This document shows positions 25,348 to 33,834 of a stretch of DNA of 64,000 nt, piece by piece. The notes under the pieces are model-generated. The model was not told the origin of the DNA and did no database searches. It was given only the letters and a program-made list of their open reading frames with translations. Each line of letters begins with the position of its first letter. The stretch's first letter is position 1. The DNA comes from 79-D21 sp964521575 (GTDB lineage: Bacteria > Synergistota > Synergistia > Synergistales > 79-D21): NCBI GenBank assembly GCA_964521575.1, contig CAZFSR010000002.1, positions 124,001 through 188,000 of the forward strand, in the 5' to 3' direction. The position numbers and the translations under genes are program-made.

Positions 25348-25859
25348 CGACACGCTGGGAAGACCTCGTCCGCCAGGCGCGGGAATGGCTCGTGGAAAAT
25401 CGGGAAACACCCGGTGGCCGAAGGGTCCTCCTTTTGGCAGTCCTTGTTCCCCTCGTCTGGGGGATCGGCGTTTTTCTCCATTTCAGAGCAGCCGACATAA
25501 CCGCACGCATCCCTCTCCAGGCTTCGCGTTTCGCCTCCCTGGGCGAGGCCGCCCAGGCCTACAGGGCCATTCCCCTTTCCCAGCGGCAGGGGAATGCGGC
25601 GCAAGCGGCAACGGACCCGTTGACGGCTGCCTCCGAGGCGGTCGACCGGTTGAAGATGAAGAACCGGCTGAAAACCCTTTCCAGCTCGAATCGCGGGGTT
25701 TCCCTGGGGCTCGAGGGGCTGGACCAGGATGAACTGCTCACTCTCGTCCGGGAGCTGAAAAGGATCCGTCTTCCCGTCACGGCGGCTGAAATCAGGGCTC
25801 TGCCAATCGAAGGGAAGCGAAGCCTTTCCGTCAGCCTTCTCCTGGGAGGTCAGCCATGA
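25344..25859 (+). CDS. Type II secretion protein M-like (GspM)
   Basis: 171 aa from GTG 25344, overlapping the previous stop by four bases. A short cytoplasmic N-terminus, one membrane helix (VLLLAVLVPLVWGIGVFLHF) and a small periplasmic domain give the GspM/PilO topology. In GspM it links L to C. Identified by order and topology. Confidence 0.7.
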   Translation: MTTRWEDLVRQAREWLVENRETPGGRRVLLLAVLVPLVWGIGVFLHFRAADITARIPLQASRFASLGEAAQAYRAIPLSQRQGNAAQAATDPLTAASEAVDRLKMKNRLKTLSSSNRGVSLGLEGLDQDELLTLVRELKRIRLPVTAAEIRALPIEGKRSLSVSLLLGGQP

Positions 25860-26455
25860 AACTGTCTCCGAAAAGCCTGGCGACATTGGGGGCCTTCGTT
25901 TTTGCCTTTCTCATGGGCCTGGCCTGGGCATGCCCTTGGGACCGCATGGCGGAAACGGCCCTTGCCGAAGCCTCGAAAAAGGCAGCCACGATGGGAGCAC
26001 GGATCGAGTACGGGTCCACGGCCATCCTCTCTCACCTGCCGCCCGCGGTGGAAATACGGGGTTTTTCTGCAACGAGCCTTCTCGGCACTTTCAAGGCCCC
26101 GGCGGTCAAGCTGGAATTGAAAGCCATGGCTTCGCTTTTCACGTTCTCCCCCACGCTGGAAGTCCAGAGCCCTGCGGCCACCCTGGATATCCCTGGAACC
26201 AGCCCGCTGAGGCTCTCGGGGATAACGGGGAAACTGTCGCTAGGCAGGTCCGTAGCCCGTCTCGACCCGATCCTCGTCGAAGGGGACCTGGCCGTTTCCG
26301 GGAAACTCGCCTGGTCTTCCGAGACGCGGCGGCTCTCGGCCGCAGACCTCACGCTCAGGGTCCCTGAGGCACTCGCTCAAAGCCTCAACATCCTCGGGCT
26401 CTCCGCGGGACTGACGCCCCAGGGAGACGGGCTATGGAGGTTGAAAAGGCCATGA
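25856..26455 (+). CDS. Type II secretion protein N-like (GspN)
   Basis: 199 aa. N-terminal membrane anchor (LATLGAFVFAFLMGLAW) and a beta-rich periplasmic domain with repeated short strands (AVEIRGFSATSLLGTFKAP.., LDIPGTSPLRLSGITGKL), as in GspN. It overlaps its neighbours by 4 and 22 bases. Role of GspN is poorly known; call by position and pattern. Confidence 0.65.
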   Translation: MKLSPKSLATLGAFVFAFLMGLAWACPWDRMAETALAEASKKAATMGARIEYGSTAILSHLPPAVEIRGFSATSLLGTFKAPAVKLELKAMASLFTFSPTLEVQSPAATLDIPGTSPLRLSGITGKLSLGRSVARLDPILVEGDLAVSGKLAWSSETRRLSAADLTLRVPEALAQSLNILGLSAGLTPQGDGLWRLKRP

Positions 26456-27333
26456 AACTGTCCGTGCCGAACCGGGCCCTGCCTTGGAAATTGCTGTACG
26501 GAATCCTCATCGCCTTCCTCTGCGGCGTCATCGCTGCCCGTCTTTTCGGGCTGGCCCTTGACGCCCGTTTAGCCGGGCAGCGACTGGACCAGGCCCAAAG
26601 GCCCTCTCCAGCGTCTTCCCGTTTCGAGCCAGGGACGGCAACCGACCGGGATCTCGAGTCCCTTTCCCGGGGGAACCTCTTCTCCCTGGAAGGAGGATCC
26701 CGCCCGGCCGGAAACGGGTCCGCGGAAGTGCGCCTCCTCGGCACATTCCCTCCGCTGGGGGCCCTCTTCAGCCTGAACGGGACTTTCCGTGCGGTCCTTG
26801 TCGGCCAGGAACTCGGAGGCGAAACCCTCAGGAAGGTCGAAGGAACCCGCGCATTCCTTGCCTCGGGATCCCGTACGCGCACGCTCGACGTGCTTTACGC
26901 GGGGGTCGGCGGTGCTCCGCCTGCGTTCGCGCCGGCGCCCGCTTTCCCCTCCAGCCGCGAAAGGAAACCAGGCTTCGATCCAAAAAGCGGCATCTCGCCT
27001 CCTTCCGGCGGCCAGGACGGAACGATCGAGAGGGATGTGATCAACAAGCTGCTGATGGATCCCTACCAGGAACTGAACCGGGTCCGCCTGAGGCCCAAAA
27101 TGGGCGAGGACGGCTCTTCCCAGGGGATCGAGGCACAGTGGCTGCACAGGGACAGCCTTCTCGCCGCCATGGGGGTCCGGTCCGGAGACGTCATCCATTC
27201 CCTGAACGACATCCCCATCCGGACGACGGCGGATATCGTCAACGCCATGAATTCCCTGCTGAACAGCGACCGGTTTGTCGTCTCCTTTTTCCGGGACGGC
27301 GCGGATTCCCAGGTTGCCTACTCGGTAAAATGA
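26434..27333 (+). CDS. Type II secretion protein C-like with PDZ domain (GspC)
   Basis: 299 aa. Membrane helix at about 17-38 (LLYGILIAFLCGVIAARLFGL), homology-region-like domain (about 75-150, with LLGTFPPLGALFSLNG), Pro-rich linker, and a C-terminal PDZ domain (about 205-295: IEAQWLHRDSLLAAMGVRSGDVIHSLNDIPI). GspC connects the inner-membrane platform to the secretin. ATG 26434 overlaps the previous gene; a second ATG at 26452 is also possible. Confidence 0.82.
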   Translation: MEVEKAMKLSVPNRALPWKLLYGILIAFLCGVIAARLFGLALDARLAGQRLDQAQRPSPASSRFEPGTATDRDLESLSRGNLFSLEGGSRPAGNGSAEVRLLGTFPPLGALFSLNGTFRAVLVGQELGGETLRKVEGTRAFLASGSRTRTLDVLYAGVGGAPPAFAPAPAFPSSRERKPGFDPKSGISPPSGGQDGTIERDVINKLLMDPYQELNRVRLRPKMGEDGSSQGIEAQWLHRDSLLAAMGVRSGDVIHSLNDIPIRTTADIVNAMNSLLNSDRFVVSFFRDGADSQVAYSVK

Positions 27334-27671
27334 TGGCAAGACCAAGATCCCGATCGGCAGGTTTCACTCTTCTGGAGGTCCTGGTTGCCGTGGCGATCAT
27401 GGGCCTTGCCGGGGCCGGGGCGCTGAAGCTGATCATCCAGTCCGAGCTGGCCCTGGCCGAGGCCAGGCAGCAAAGGCTTTTCGTAGAGGAGGTTTCCCGC
27501 CTTCGCCTCGAGCTGCTCTACGAAAAGGCTCCGGACAGCGGATCGAGCGGCGATCTTGCATGGGAGGTACGAAACCAGTCCCTCCCTGTCCTGGACAACC
27601 GATGGAGCCTCCGGTACCGCAGCCTGTCGGTCAAGTCCAAGTCCCGTTCCATTGAACTGAGTCTTCCCTAA
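27330..27671 (+). CDS. Type II secretion minor pseudopilin, GspI-like
   Basis: 113 aa from ATG 27330 (or 27333), overlapping the GspC stop in ATGATG. Basic leader ARPRSRSAG then FTLLEVLVAVAIMGLAGAGAL with the +5 Glu. Small size and sequence favour GspI. The frame is open further upstream, but that part runs antiphase through gspC. Confidence 0.8.
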   Translation: MMARPRSRSAGFTLLEVLVAVAIMGLAGAGALKLIIQSELALAEARQQRLFVEEVSRLRLELLYEKAPDSGSSGDLAWEVRNQSLPVLDNRWSLRYRSLSVKSKSRSIELSLP

Positions 27672-27684
27672 GGGAGGGGTTCCA

Positions 27685-29655
27685 ATGCAGCGTTCAAGAT
27701 TCCGGTTCCTCATTCTAGCCATGACCCTGGCGGTGCTGGCCGTCGGATTCACCTTCAAGACGCCCTGCCGGGCAGAGCCCCCCCAGGATGAAGCCGGCCT
27801 GGTGGAGGCGGCCAGGGCCATGCGGGCTACAGGGTCCGTCCAGTTCAACTTCCGGGACCTGGATCTGGGAACCTTCATCCGCTTCATGTCCGAAGTGCTC
27901 CAGGAGAACATCCTCATCGACCCGTCCGTCAAGGGGACCGTCACGGTCGTTTCCCCTAGAGCCCTCAACCTCAGGGAAGCCCGCCAGGCGATGCTCTCCG
28001 TCCTGGAGATGAACGGGCTATCGCTCCAGCGGACGGGAACCTACAGCAAGGTGGTCCCGGCCTCAAAGGGACAGAGCACCGAATACGCGGTCCGCAAGGG
28101 ACGCGTGGGGCCCGGGTTCGGAGAGAGCTTCGTCACCCAGATCGTCCCGCTGGATTACGTTTCGGCGCAGTTCGTGGCAGACGGCCTCAAGGCCGCGATG
28201 AGCGGCGAGGTGGGCGTTGCCCCCATGGCCAGCGGTGCGAAGGTCCTCTTGATGGGCAAGGCGACGGCGATCCAGAAGGCACTGGGGGTCATCAACGCCC
28301 TTGACGCGGCCGACAGCCTGAAGAACAGCAAGGCCGTCGACGTCCGGAACACGACGCCCTCCGCCCTGGCAGGCCAGCTTACGGCGATGGCGAAGGACCC
28401 GAGTTCCCCCCTGGCCGGATTGCTTGCCATCCCCGACGATGCCTCGCGCAAACTGGTCCTTCTGGGTGAAAAGCGCATTTTCGGCGAAGCGATGAAGATT
28501 ATCCGCGAGCTGGACATCCCCGCCCGGGCGGGACAGTATCACGTGGTTCCGCTGAAAAACACCGATGCCAAGACCATGGCCGAAAAACTGAGCACGATCC
28601 TTTCCACCGCGGCCAAGCTCCAGCCTGACCAGAAGGGCGTCCTGCCTAGCAGTGTCGTGGCCGATCCCGGCACGAACAGCCTGATTTTCGTGGCGGAAGA
28701 TGCAACCGCCCGCAACGTCGAGGCTATCATCGAGAAGCTGGACATCCAGTCCAAGCAGGTTTTCCTGAGGGGCCTCATTGCCGAGGTCAACATGACGAAA
28801 CTCAACAACGCGGGAATCGACTGGGCCACCTGGGGCGGCGCCATCACGGGCGACGCCGTCCTGGCCGGCCAGGCCGCACTGGGCAACCCCACGGGCATCC
28901 CTTCGGAATTCGTCGACTGGTTCCGTGACCTGACCCGGGTGGAGGAAAAGGAGTACGACAAGAACGGGAACCTGATCACCACGACGAAATACGAGGGGAA
29001 ATCCCTCATCTACGCCACGATCAACCTGCTGAAGAAGTACGACGCCATCAACGTCCTCTCCATGCCGAGGCTCCTCTGCACGGACAACATGCCCAGCGAA
29101 CTCCAGGTCGGACAGGTCATCCCCCAGCTCAAGTCCAAGCTGTCCGACACCTCCAACCCGAGCGCCGTCCAGAACAGTTACGACTACAAGGACACCGGCC
29201 TCATCCTGAAGGTGACCCCCCACGTGCGAAGCGGCAACCTGGTGGCCCTTGAGATCGACCAGACGGTCGAGGATGTCCTGACGCCCATGACGGTCAATAC
29301 GCCCACCACGTCAAAGCGCCAGATCAAGAGCAACGTGACCGTCGGGGACGGCCAGACCATCGTTCTCGGCGGCCTCATCAAGGAAGCCGACAAGTCCGTC
29401 AAGTCCAGGGTGCCAATCCTGTCCTACATCCCCCTCGTCGGGGAATTCTTCAAGAGCGTCGCGAAATCCAGGGAGAAGGTCGACCTCCTGATTTTCCTGA
29501 CCCCGCAGATCCTGGAAACCCCGGAGGAAGCGAACCGCCTGACGAAGGAACTCACGAGCGCTTCGGGCGACGTGGAAAGCCAGCTGACGGAAATGGAGCG
29601 GCTCTACAAGCAGAAGAACGATGCGCTTTACCGGCAGGGAGTGAAGAACCAGTGA
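27685..29655 (+). CDS. gspD: Type II secretion secretin (GspD)
   Basis: 656 aa outer-membrane secretin. Signal peptide (FLILAMTLAVLAVGFTF), N0 domain (VQFNFRDLDLGTFIRFMSEVLQENILIDPSVKG), N1-N3 domains (PLKNTDAKTMAEKLSTIL, NSLIFVAEDATARNVEAII), and a C-terminal secretin domain with IVLGGLIKEADKSVKSRVPILSYIPLVGEFFKS, the secretin signature. No Cys-based pilotin signal is evident. Ribosome site AAGGGAGGGG. Confidence 0.95.
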   Translation: MQRSRFRFLILAMTLAVLAVGFTFKTPCRAEPPQDEAGLVEAARAMRATGSVQFNFRDLDLGTFIRFMSEVLQENILIDPSVKGTVTVVSPRALNLREARQAMLSVLEMNGLSLQRTGTYSKVVPASKGQSTEYAVRKGRVGPGFGESFVTQIVPLDYVSAQFVADGLKAAMSGEVGVAPMASGAKVLLMGKATAIQKALGVINALDAADSLKNSKAVDVRNTTPSALAGQLTAMAKDPSSPLAGLLAIPDDASRKLVLLGEKRIFGEAMKIIRELDIPARAGQYHVVPLKNTDAKTMAEKLSTILSTAAKLQPDQKGVLPSSVVADPGTNSLIFVAEDATARNVEAIIEKLDIQSKQVFLRGLIAEVNMTKLNNAGIDWATWGGAITGDAVLAGQAALGNPTGIPSEFVDWFRDLTRVEEKEYDKNGNLITTTKYEGKSLIYATINLLKKYDAINVLSMPRLLCTDNMPSELQVGQVIPQLKSKLSDTSNPSAVQNSYDYKDTGLILKVTPHVRSGNLVALEIDQTVEDVLTPMTVNTPTTSKRQIKSNVTVGDGQTIVLGGLIKEADKSVKSRVPILSYIPLVGEFFKSVAKSREKVDLLIFLTPQILETPEEANRLTKELTSASGDVESQLTEMERLYKQKNDALYRQGVKNQ

Positions 29656-31133
29656 TCGAAAAGGATCTTGATCCCGGGGAAATCCTTTCCCTCATCCCCG
29701 AACAGCTGAACCTCGACACCCTCCGGGGGGCCGGTGTGCTGCCCCTGCGCCGAGAGGAGGACGGGCTGGTCCTGGGAGTCTCCTCCCTGGAGACGTACGG
29801 CAATGCCCAGCTTCTGTCGCGGGCCTTCGAGGGGAAAACCCGTATCGAGATCCTTGACCCCATCCTCATGAACGGGCTTTTCGACCGTCTTTACAGCCTC
29901 CGGAGCCGGATCGCCTCGGACGACGTGGAAGCGATCGAGGGCGTTGAGGATCTCGATGCCGTGGCAAGGGAGGACATCCAGAGCGATTCGGTCTCAGCCC
30001 CGGTGATCCGCCTTGTGAACAGCCTCCTGTTTGAGGCCGTGAAGGAACGGGCGACGGATATCCACGTCGAACCCTTCGAAGACCGGTGCGAGGTGCGGTT
30101 CAGGGTGGACGGGGTCCTGCACGACAAGCTGAGCCTGCCGAAAACCCACCAGGCGCCCCTGACGACCCGGATCAAGGTCATGGCCCGGATGGACATCGCG
30201 GAGCGCTTTTCCCCCCAGGACGGGCGGATCGGCATATCGGTTGGAGGCCGGTCCGTCGATGTCCGGGTCGGGGCGGTCCCCACCCAGCACGGGGAAAGGC
30301 TGGCGCTGAGGCTCCTCGACAAGAAACAGGGCCTCTTGACCCTGGAACAGCTCGGCATGCCCGGAAAGTGCCGGTCGGCCCTGGAGGAAATGGTGGCAAG
30401 GCCATACGGGATGGTCCTCCTGACGGGGCCGACCGGGTCCGGCAAAACCACGACCCTTTACGCCATCCTCCAAAAGATCGCCAGGCCCGAGGTGAACGTC
30501 ATCACCGTGGAGGACCCCATCGAGTACGACCTTCCCGGGGTTGGCCAGATCCAGGTCAACGAAAAGGCGGGGGTCACCTTCGCCTCGGCCCTCCGAGCCA
30601 TCCTGCGGCAGGACCCGGATATCATCATGGTGGGTGAAATGCGGGATTTCGAAACCGCCCACATGGGGGTCCAGGCCTCACTCACGGGGCACCTGGTCCT
30701 GTCGACGCTCCACACCAACGACGCTCCCAGCGCCGTTGTCAGGCTATCCGACATGGGCGTCGAGCCCTACCTTGTCTCGGGATCCCTTCTGGGGGTCGTG
30801 GCGCAGCGGCTCGTCAGGCGGAATTGCCCGTCATGCTCGGTCGAAACGGAAGCCCCCCCGCCTTTCAAAAGAATGGGGATCGAAACCATCCAGAGGGGCA
30901 CCGGCTGCGAACGCTGCATGGGAACCGGTTACCACGGCCGTTTCGGGCTTTACGAGTTGTTGGCGATGGACGATGCCCTCCGGGAGGCGGTTTCTAAAGG
31001 AGCCTCCTCTTCAAGGATCCGGGAGATCGCCAGGGAAAAGGGCTTCAAGACCCTTTGGGAAGCGGGACTGAAACGGGTCCGCCAGGGGCTGACGACCCCG
31101 GAGGAACTGTACAGGGCCGTAGGGGAGGCCTAG
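29652..31133 (+). CDS. gspE: Type II secretion ATPase (GspE)
   Basis: 493 aa hexameric ATPase. Walker A GPTGSGKTTT at about 258, Asp box VITVEDPIEYDLPGVGQIQVNEKAG, Walker B-like ILRQDPDIIMVGEMRD and a His box HLVLSTLHTND. A zinc-binding tetracysteine is present: RRNCPSC...GCERCMGTGYHGR. The GTG start overlaps the gspD stop by four bases. Confidence 0.95.
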   Translation: MIEKDLDPGEILSLIPEQLNLDTLRGAGVLPLRREEDGLVLGVSSLETYGNAQLLSRAFEGKTRIEILDPILMNGLFDRLYSLRSRIASDDVEAIEGVEDLDAVAREDIQSDSVSAPVIRLVNSLLFEAVKERATDIHVEPFEDRCEVRFRVDGVLHDKLSLPKTHQAPLTTRIKVMARMDIAERFSPQDGRIGISVGGRSVDVRVGAVPTQHGERLALRLLDKKQGLLTLEQLGMPGKCRSALEEMVARPYGMVLLTGPTGSGKTTTLYAILQKIARPEVNVITVEDPIEYDLPGVGQIQVNEKAGVTFASALRAILRQDPDIIMVGEMRDFETAHMGVQASLTGHLVLSTLHTNDAPSAVVRLSDMGVEPYLVSGSLLGVVAQRLVRRNCPSCSVETEAPPPFKRMGIETIQRGTGCERCMGTGYHGRFGLYELLAMDDALREAVSKGASSSRIREIAREKGFKTLWEAGLKRVRQGLTTPEELYRAVGEA

Positions 31134-31137
31134 CCGG

Positions 31138-32298
31138 ATGCCCCGCTACCGCTACACCGCCTATGACCCCCAGGGGAAGGCTGTCACCGGAGAAGTGGAC
31201 GGATCGAACGAGGCCTCTGCGGTCCAGGCCCTCGACAAGGAAGGGCTGGTCCCTGTCGAACTCCGTGAGCGGAAAGACGGGAAACGGGATGCCGGAAGAG
31301 GCGGGAAGCCGATTTCGCCGGAAGACCACCTGCTCTTCTGCCGTAGCCTCGCGAGCCACCTCAGGGGGGGGCTTACCCTTAGCCATGTTCTCGTTCTCCT
31401 GGGGAAACAGTCTCCCAGCGTAGACCTTAAAGGGCTTTATGGGCGGCTGAAAGCGGAAGTCGAGAGCGGCAAAAGCCTGGGAACCGGCATGAGGGATTCG
31501 GGACGGTTCAGGGACGATTTGGTCGGGATGGTGGAATCCGGGGAACGGAGCGGATCCCTTCCGCAGGTCCTGGATCGGGCGGCGCGGCTCTTCCGCCTGG
31601 AAATCAGCCTGAGGAGGCGGGTTCGGAGCGCACTCACCTACCCGATGGTCATGGTCGCGGTCGGGACAGCCGTGGTGGCCTTTCTCCTGGCCTACGTCGT
31701 CCCCAGGCTTTCGGCTCTCTTCTCTGACCTGGGGGAAACGCTCCCCATGCCAACCCGAGTCCTTCTCTGGATCTCCTCTGCCGTCGAAACCGCCGGGATC
31801 CCTCTCCTGCTGGGAGCCCTCCTCCTGTTCCTGTGGCTGCGGCGGAGAGGTTCACTCGGCTCCAGGCTTCCCTTCAGGGGGCTCAGGGAACGCATCACCC
31901 TCGCCCTCGTCTTCTCCCACCTGTCGACGCTCCTGGACTGCGGGATCCCCCTCGTGCAGGCCCTGTCGATGGTCGCCCCGATGGATCCCGACCCCTCCCG
32001 CTGGGAGTCGGTTTCCGCGAGGGTCCGGAAGGGATACCGTCTCGGACAGGCCCTGCAGGACGCGGGATCCTTCACTGAGGACGCCGTCTACGTCATCCAG
32101 GTCGGGGAAGCGGGGGGGGAACTCTCGGAAGCCCTGCAGCAGGTGGCGGACAACAGCTGGGAGATCGCAGAGAACCGGATGGCCCGCCTTGCGGACCTGG
32201 TCGAACCGGTGATGGTCCTTGCCCTGGGCGCCGTTGTGGGGTTCGTCGTCGTGGCGATCCTCCTGCCCATATTCGACCTGTCATCCCTCATCCGCTAA
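31138..32298 (+). CDS. gspF: Type II secretion inner-membrane platform protein (GspF)
   Basis: 386 aa with two repeated GspF domains (about 50-180 and 250-375) and three membrane helices. MPRYRYTAYDPQGKAVTGEVDG at the N-terminus, LASHLRGGLTLSHVLVLLGKQ, and the C-terminal VEPVMVLALGAVVGFVVVAILLPIFDLSSLI are characteristic. It follows gspE by four bases. Confidence 0.95.
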   Translation: MPRYRYTAYDPQGKAVTGEVDGSNEASAVQALDKEGLVPVELRERKDGKRDAGRGGKPISPEDHLLFCRSLASHLRGGLTLSHVLVLLGKQSPSVDLKGLYGRLKAEVESGKSLGTGMRDSGRFRDDLVGMVESGERSGSLPQVLDRAARLFRLEISLRRRVRSALTYPMVMVAVGTAVVAFLLAYVVPRLSALFSDLGETLPMPTRVLLWISSAVETAGIPLLLGALLLFLWLRRRGSLGSRLPFRGLRERITLALVFSHLSTLLDCGIPLVQALSMVAPMDPDPSRWESVSARVRKGYRLGQALQDAGSFTEDAVYVIQVGEAGGELSEALQQVADNSWEIAENRMARLADLVEPVMVLALGAVVGFVVVAILLPIFDLSSLIR

Positions 32299-32332
32299 AC
32301 GGATGGACAATCCAGCCAAGGAGGTCTTCTCG

Positions 32333-32761
32333 ATGAACCGAAAGCGCCGAAGCGGCTTCACCCTCGTTGAAATCCTCGTTGTCGTGGTAATCCTGGGCCT
32401 TTTGGCCACACTGGTCATCCCCCGAGTCGTGGGAAGGGGCGAGGAGGCCAAGCGCACGGCCGCTCTCGTCCAGATCCGGTCCCTGGAGCAGGCCCTGGAA
32501 CTTTACAAGCTGGACAACGGTTTCTACCCCACCACCGAGCAGGGGCTCAAGGCCCTTGTATCGAAGCCGGCCGGCACCCCCGAGCCCCTGAACTACAGGG
32601 ACGACGGTTACATCAAGAAGATCCCGATGGACCCCTGGGGACGCCCCTACGTCTACCGCTGCCCCGGCGAACACGGGGAAACGGACCTGCTTTCCTTCGG
32701 CCCTGACGGAACCGAGGGAGGGGAAGGCAAGAACAGGGACATCACGAACTGGGAAGAATAA
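32333..32761 (+). CDS. gspG: Type II secretion major pseudopilin (GspG)
   Basis: 142 aa. NRKRRSG/FTLVEILVVVVILGLLATLVIP is a standard prepilin leader and helix; LDNGFYPTTEQGLKALV and DPWGRPYVYRCPG are GspG hallmarks, ending in SFGPDGTEGGEG(calcium-loop region)DITNWEE. The start is ATG 32333 after AAGGAGG; the frame opens earlier inside gspF but without a ribosome site. It closes the operon, followed by a strong terminator. A gspO prepilin peptidase and gspH are not in the window. Confidence 0.95.
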   Translation: MNRKRRSGFTLVEILVVVVILGLLATLVIPRVVGRGEEAKRTAALVQIRSLEQALELYKLDNGFYPTTEQGLKALVSKPAGTPEPLNYRDDGYIKKIPMDPWGRPYVYRCPGEHGETDLLSFGPDGTEGGEGKNRDITNWEE

Positions 32762-32775
32762 CCCGGACAAAACCG

Positions 32776-32816
32776 CAAGGGGAGGGGCCTGCATCCAATG
32801 CAGGCCCCTCCCCTTG
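32776..32816. terminator. Strong bidirectional terminator after gspG
   Basis: 19-bp perfect stem (CAAGGGGAGGGGCCTGCAT with its complement) and a CCA loop, then TGGCTTTT. It lies between convergent gspG and the AEC transporter gene. Confidence 0.85.
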
Positions 32817-32823
32817 TGGCTTT

Positions 32824-33792
32824 TCAGCGGGCAATGCCGAGGAGGAAGACCCAGACGGGGATCGAGATAACCGACAAGAGGGTGCTGGCCACGATGACCT
32901 CCCCGGCGTAAACGGCGTCCATTCCCATCGAATCCGCGAGAACAAAGTTGTTCACCGCTGCCGGCATGGCGCAGACCAGGACCACGGCCTGCAGAAGGGT
33001 TTTCTCCACCGGCCAGGCCAGGAAGGCCAGCCAGACCACCGCCGGGGAAAGGAAGAGACGGACCAGCACGTCAACCCAGGTTCGGGCCAGGACCTGGGGA
33101 AGGTGCTCCACCTTCAGCGCGGCTCCGAGGGCAATCAGGGCCACTCCGCTGGCCATGGCGCCCGCGATCTTCAGGGCCTCGTCCAGGACATCCGGCAGGG
33201 CCTCCAGGCCCAGGGCCGCGAGAGCAAGCCCGGCAACGCAGGACAGGAGCAGGGGATTTCTCGAAAGCCCGATGACGGTCTTCTTCAGGGAATCGCGGCT
33301 GAGTCCGCCCGATACGGCCACCTGGGCCCAGGTGAGGGTGACGAGGTGGTAACCGACCATGCAGACGGCAAAGAAAAGGCCCAGGGCCCTGGAACCCGGT
33401 TCCCCCATGGCGAGGGCAACGGCCGGAATCCCCATGTAGACGTTGTTCGAGCGGACGGAGACCAGGACCGAAACGGCCCGGCGCTTCGGGCTCTCCCGGC
33501 GGAAAGAGGCGATGAACCAGGCCAGCGCAGGGGTCACGAGGAAAGCCAGGTGGACCGCGATGAACAGGTTGGGGGACGAAAAGGCATCCTTCCCTACCGA
33601 GAGGGTGGAGCGGAAAAGCAGGGCCGGAAGGCCGATCCAGTACAGGAGGTCGTTCAGCTGGGAAATGCTGTCCTCGCGGATGATTCCGAACCTTCGGGCC
33701 AACCAGCCCACAGCCATCACGAGAACAAGGGGAGTGACGATCAGGATGCCGTGCATGCCATTCACCGTCCATTTCTGGGGTCGCGCCGCCAT
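32824..33792 (-). CDS. AEC family transporter (auxin efflux carrier type permease)
   Basis: 322 aa, about ten hydrophobic helices. Family features include LVMAVGWLARRFG near the N-terminus, the crossover-like SVRSNNVYMGIPAVALAMGE, and the C-terminal VVLVCAMPAAVNNFVLADSMG. Such proteins carry organic anions (malate, malonate and similar). No clear ribosome site is seen at ATG 33792; ATG 33756 is an alternative start. It is divergent from the helicase gene with only 42 bases between. Confidence 0.88.
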   Translation of the reverse strand: MAARPQKWTVNGMHGILIVTPLVLVMAVGWLARRFGIIREDSISQLNDLLYWIGLPALLFRSTLSVGKDAFSSPNLFIAVHLAFLVTPALAWFIASFRRESPKRRAVSVLVSVRSNNVYMGIPAVALAMGEPGSRALGLFFAVCMVGYHLVTLTWAQVAVSGGLSRDSLKKTVIGLSRNPLLLSCVAGLALAALGLEALPDVLDEALKIAGAMASGVALIALGAALKVEHLPQVLARTWVDVLVRLFLSPAVVWLAFLAWPVEKTLLQAVVLVCAMPAAVNNFVLADSMGMDAVYAGEVIVASTLLSVISIPVWVFLLGIAR

Positions 33793-33834
33793 CGACTATT
33801 CTACCCCACGTTGCGGTAGACTTAGGAGGAAGAG

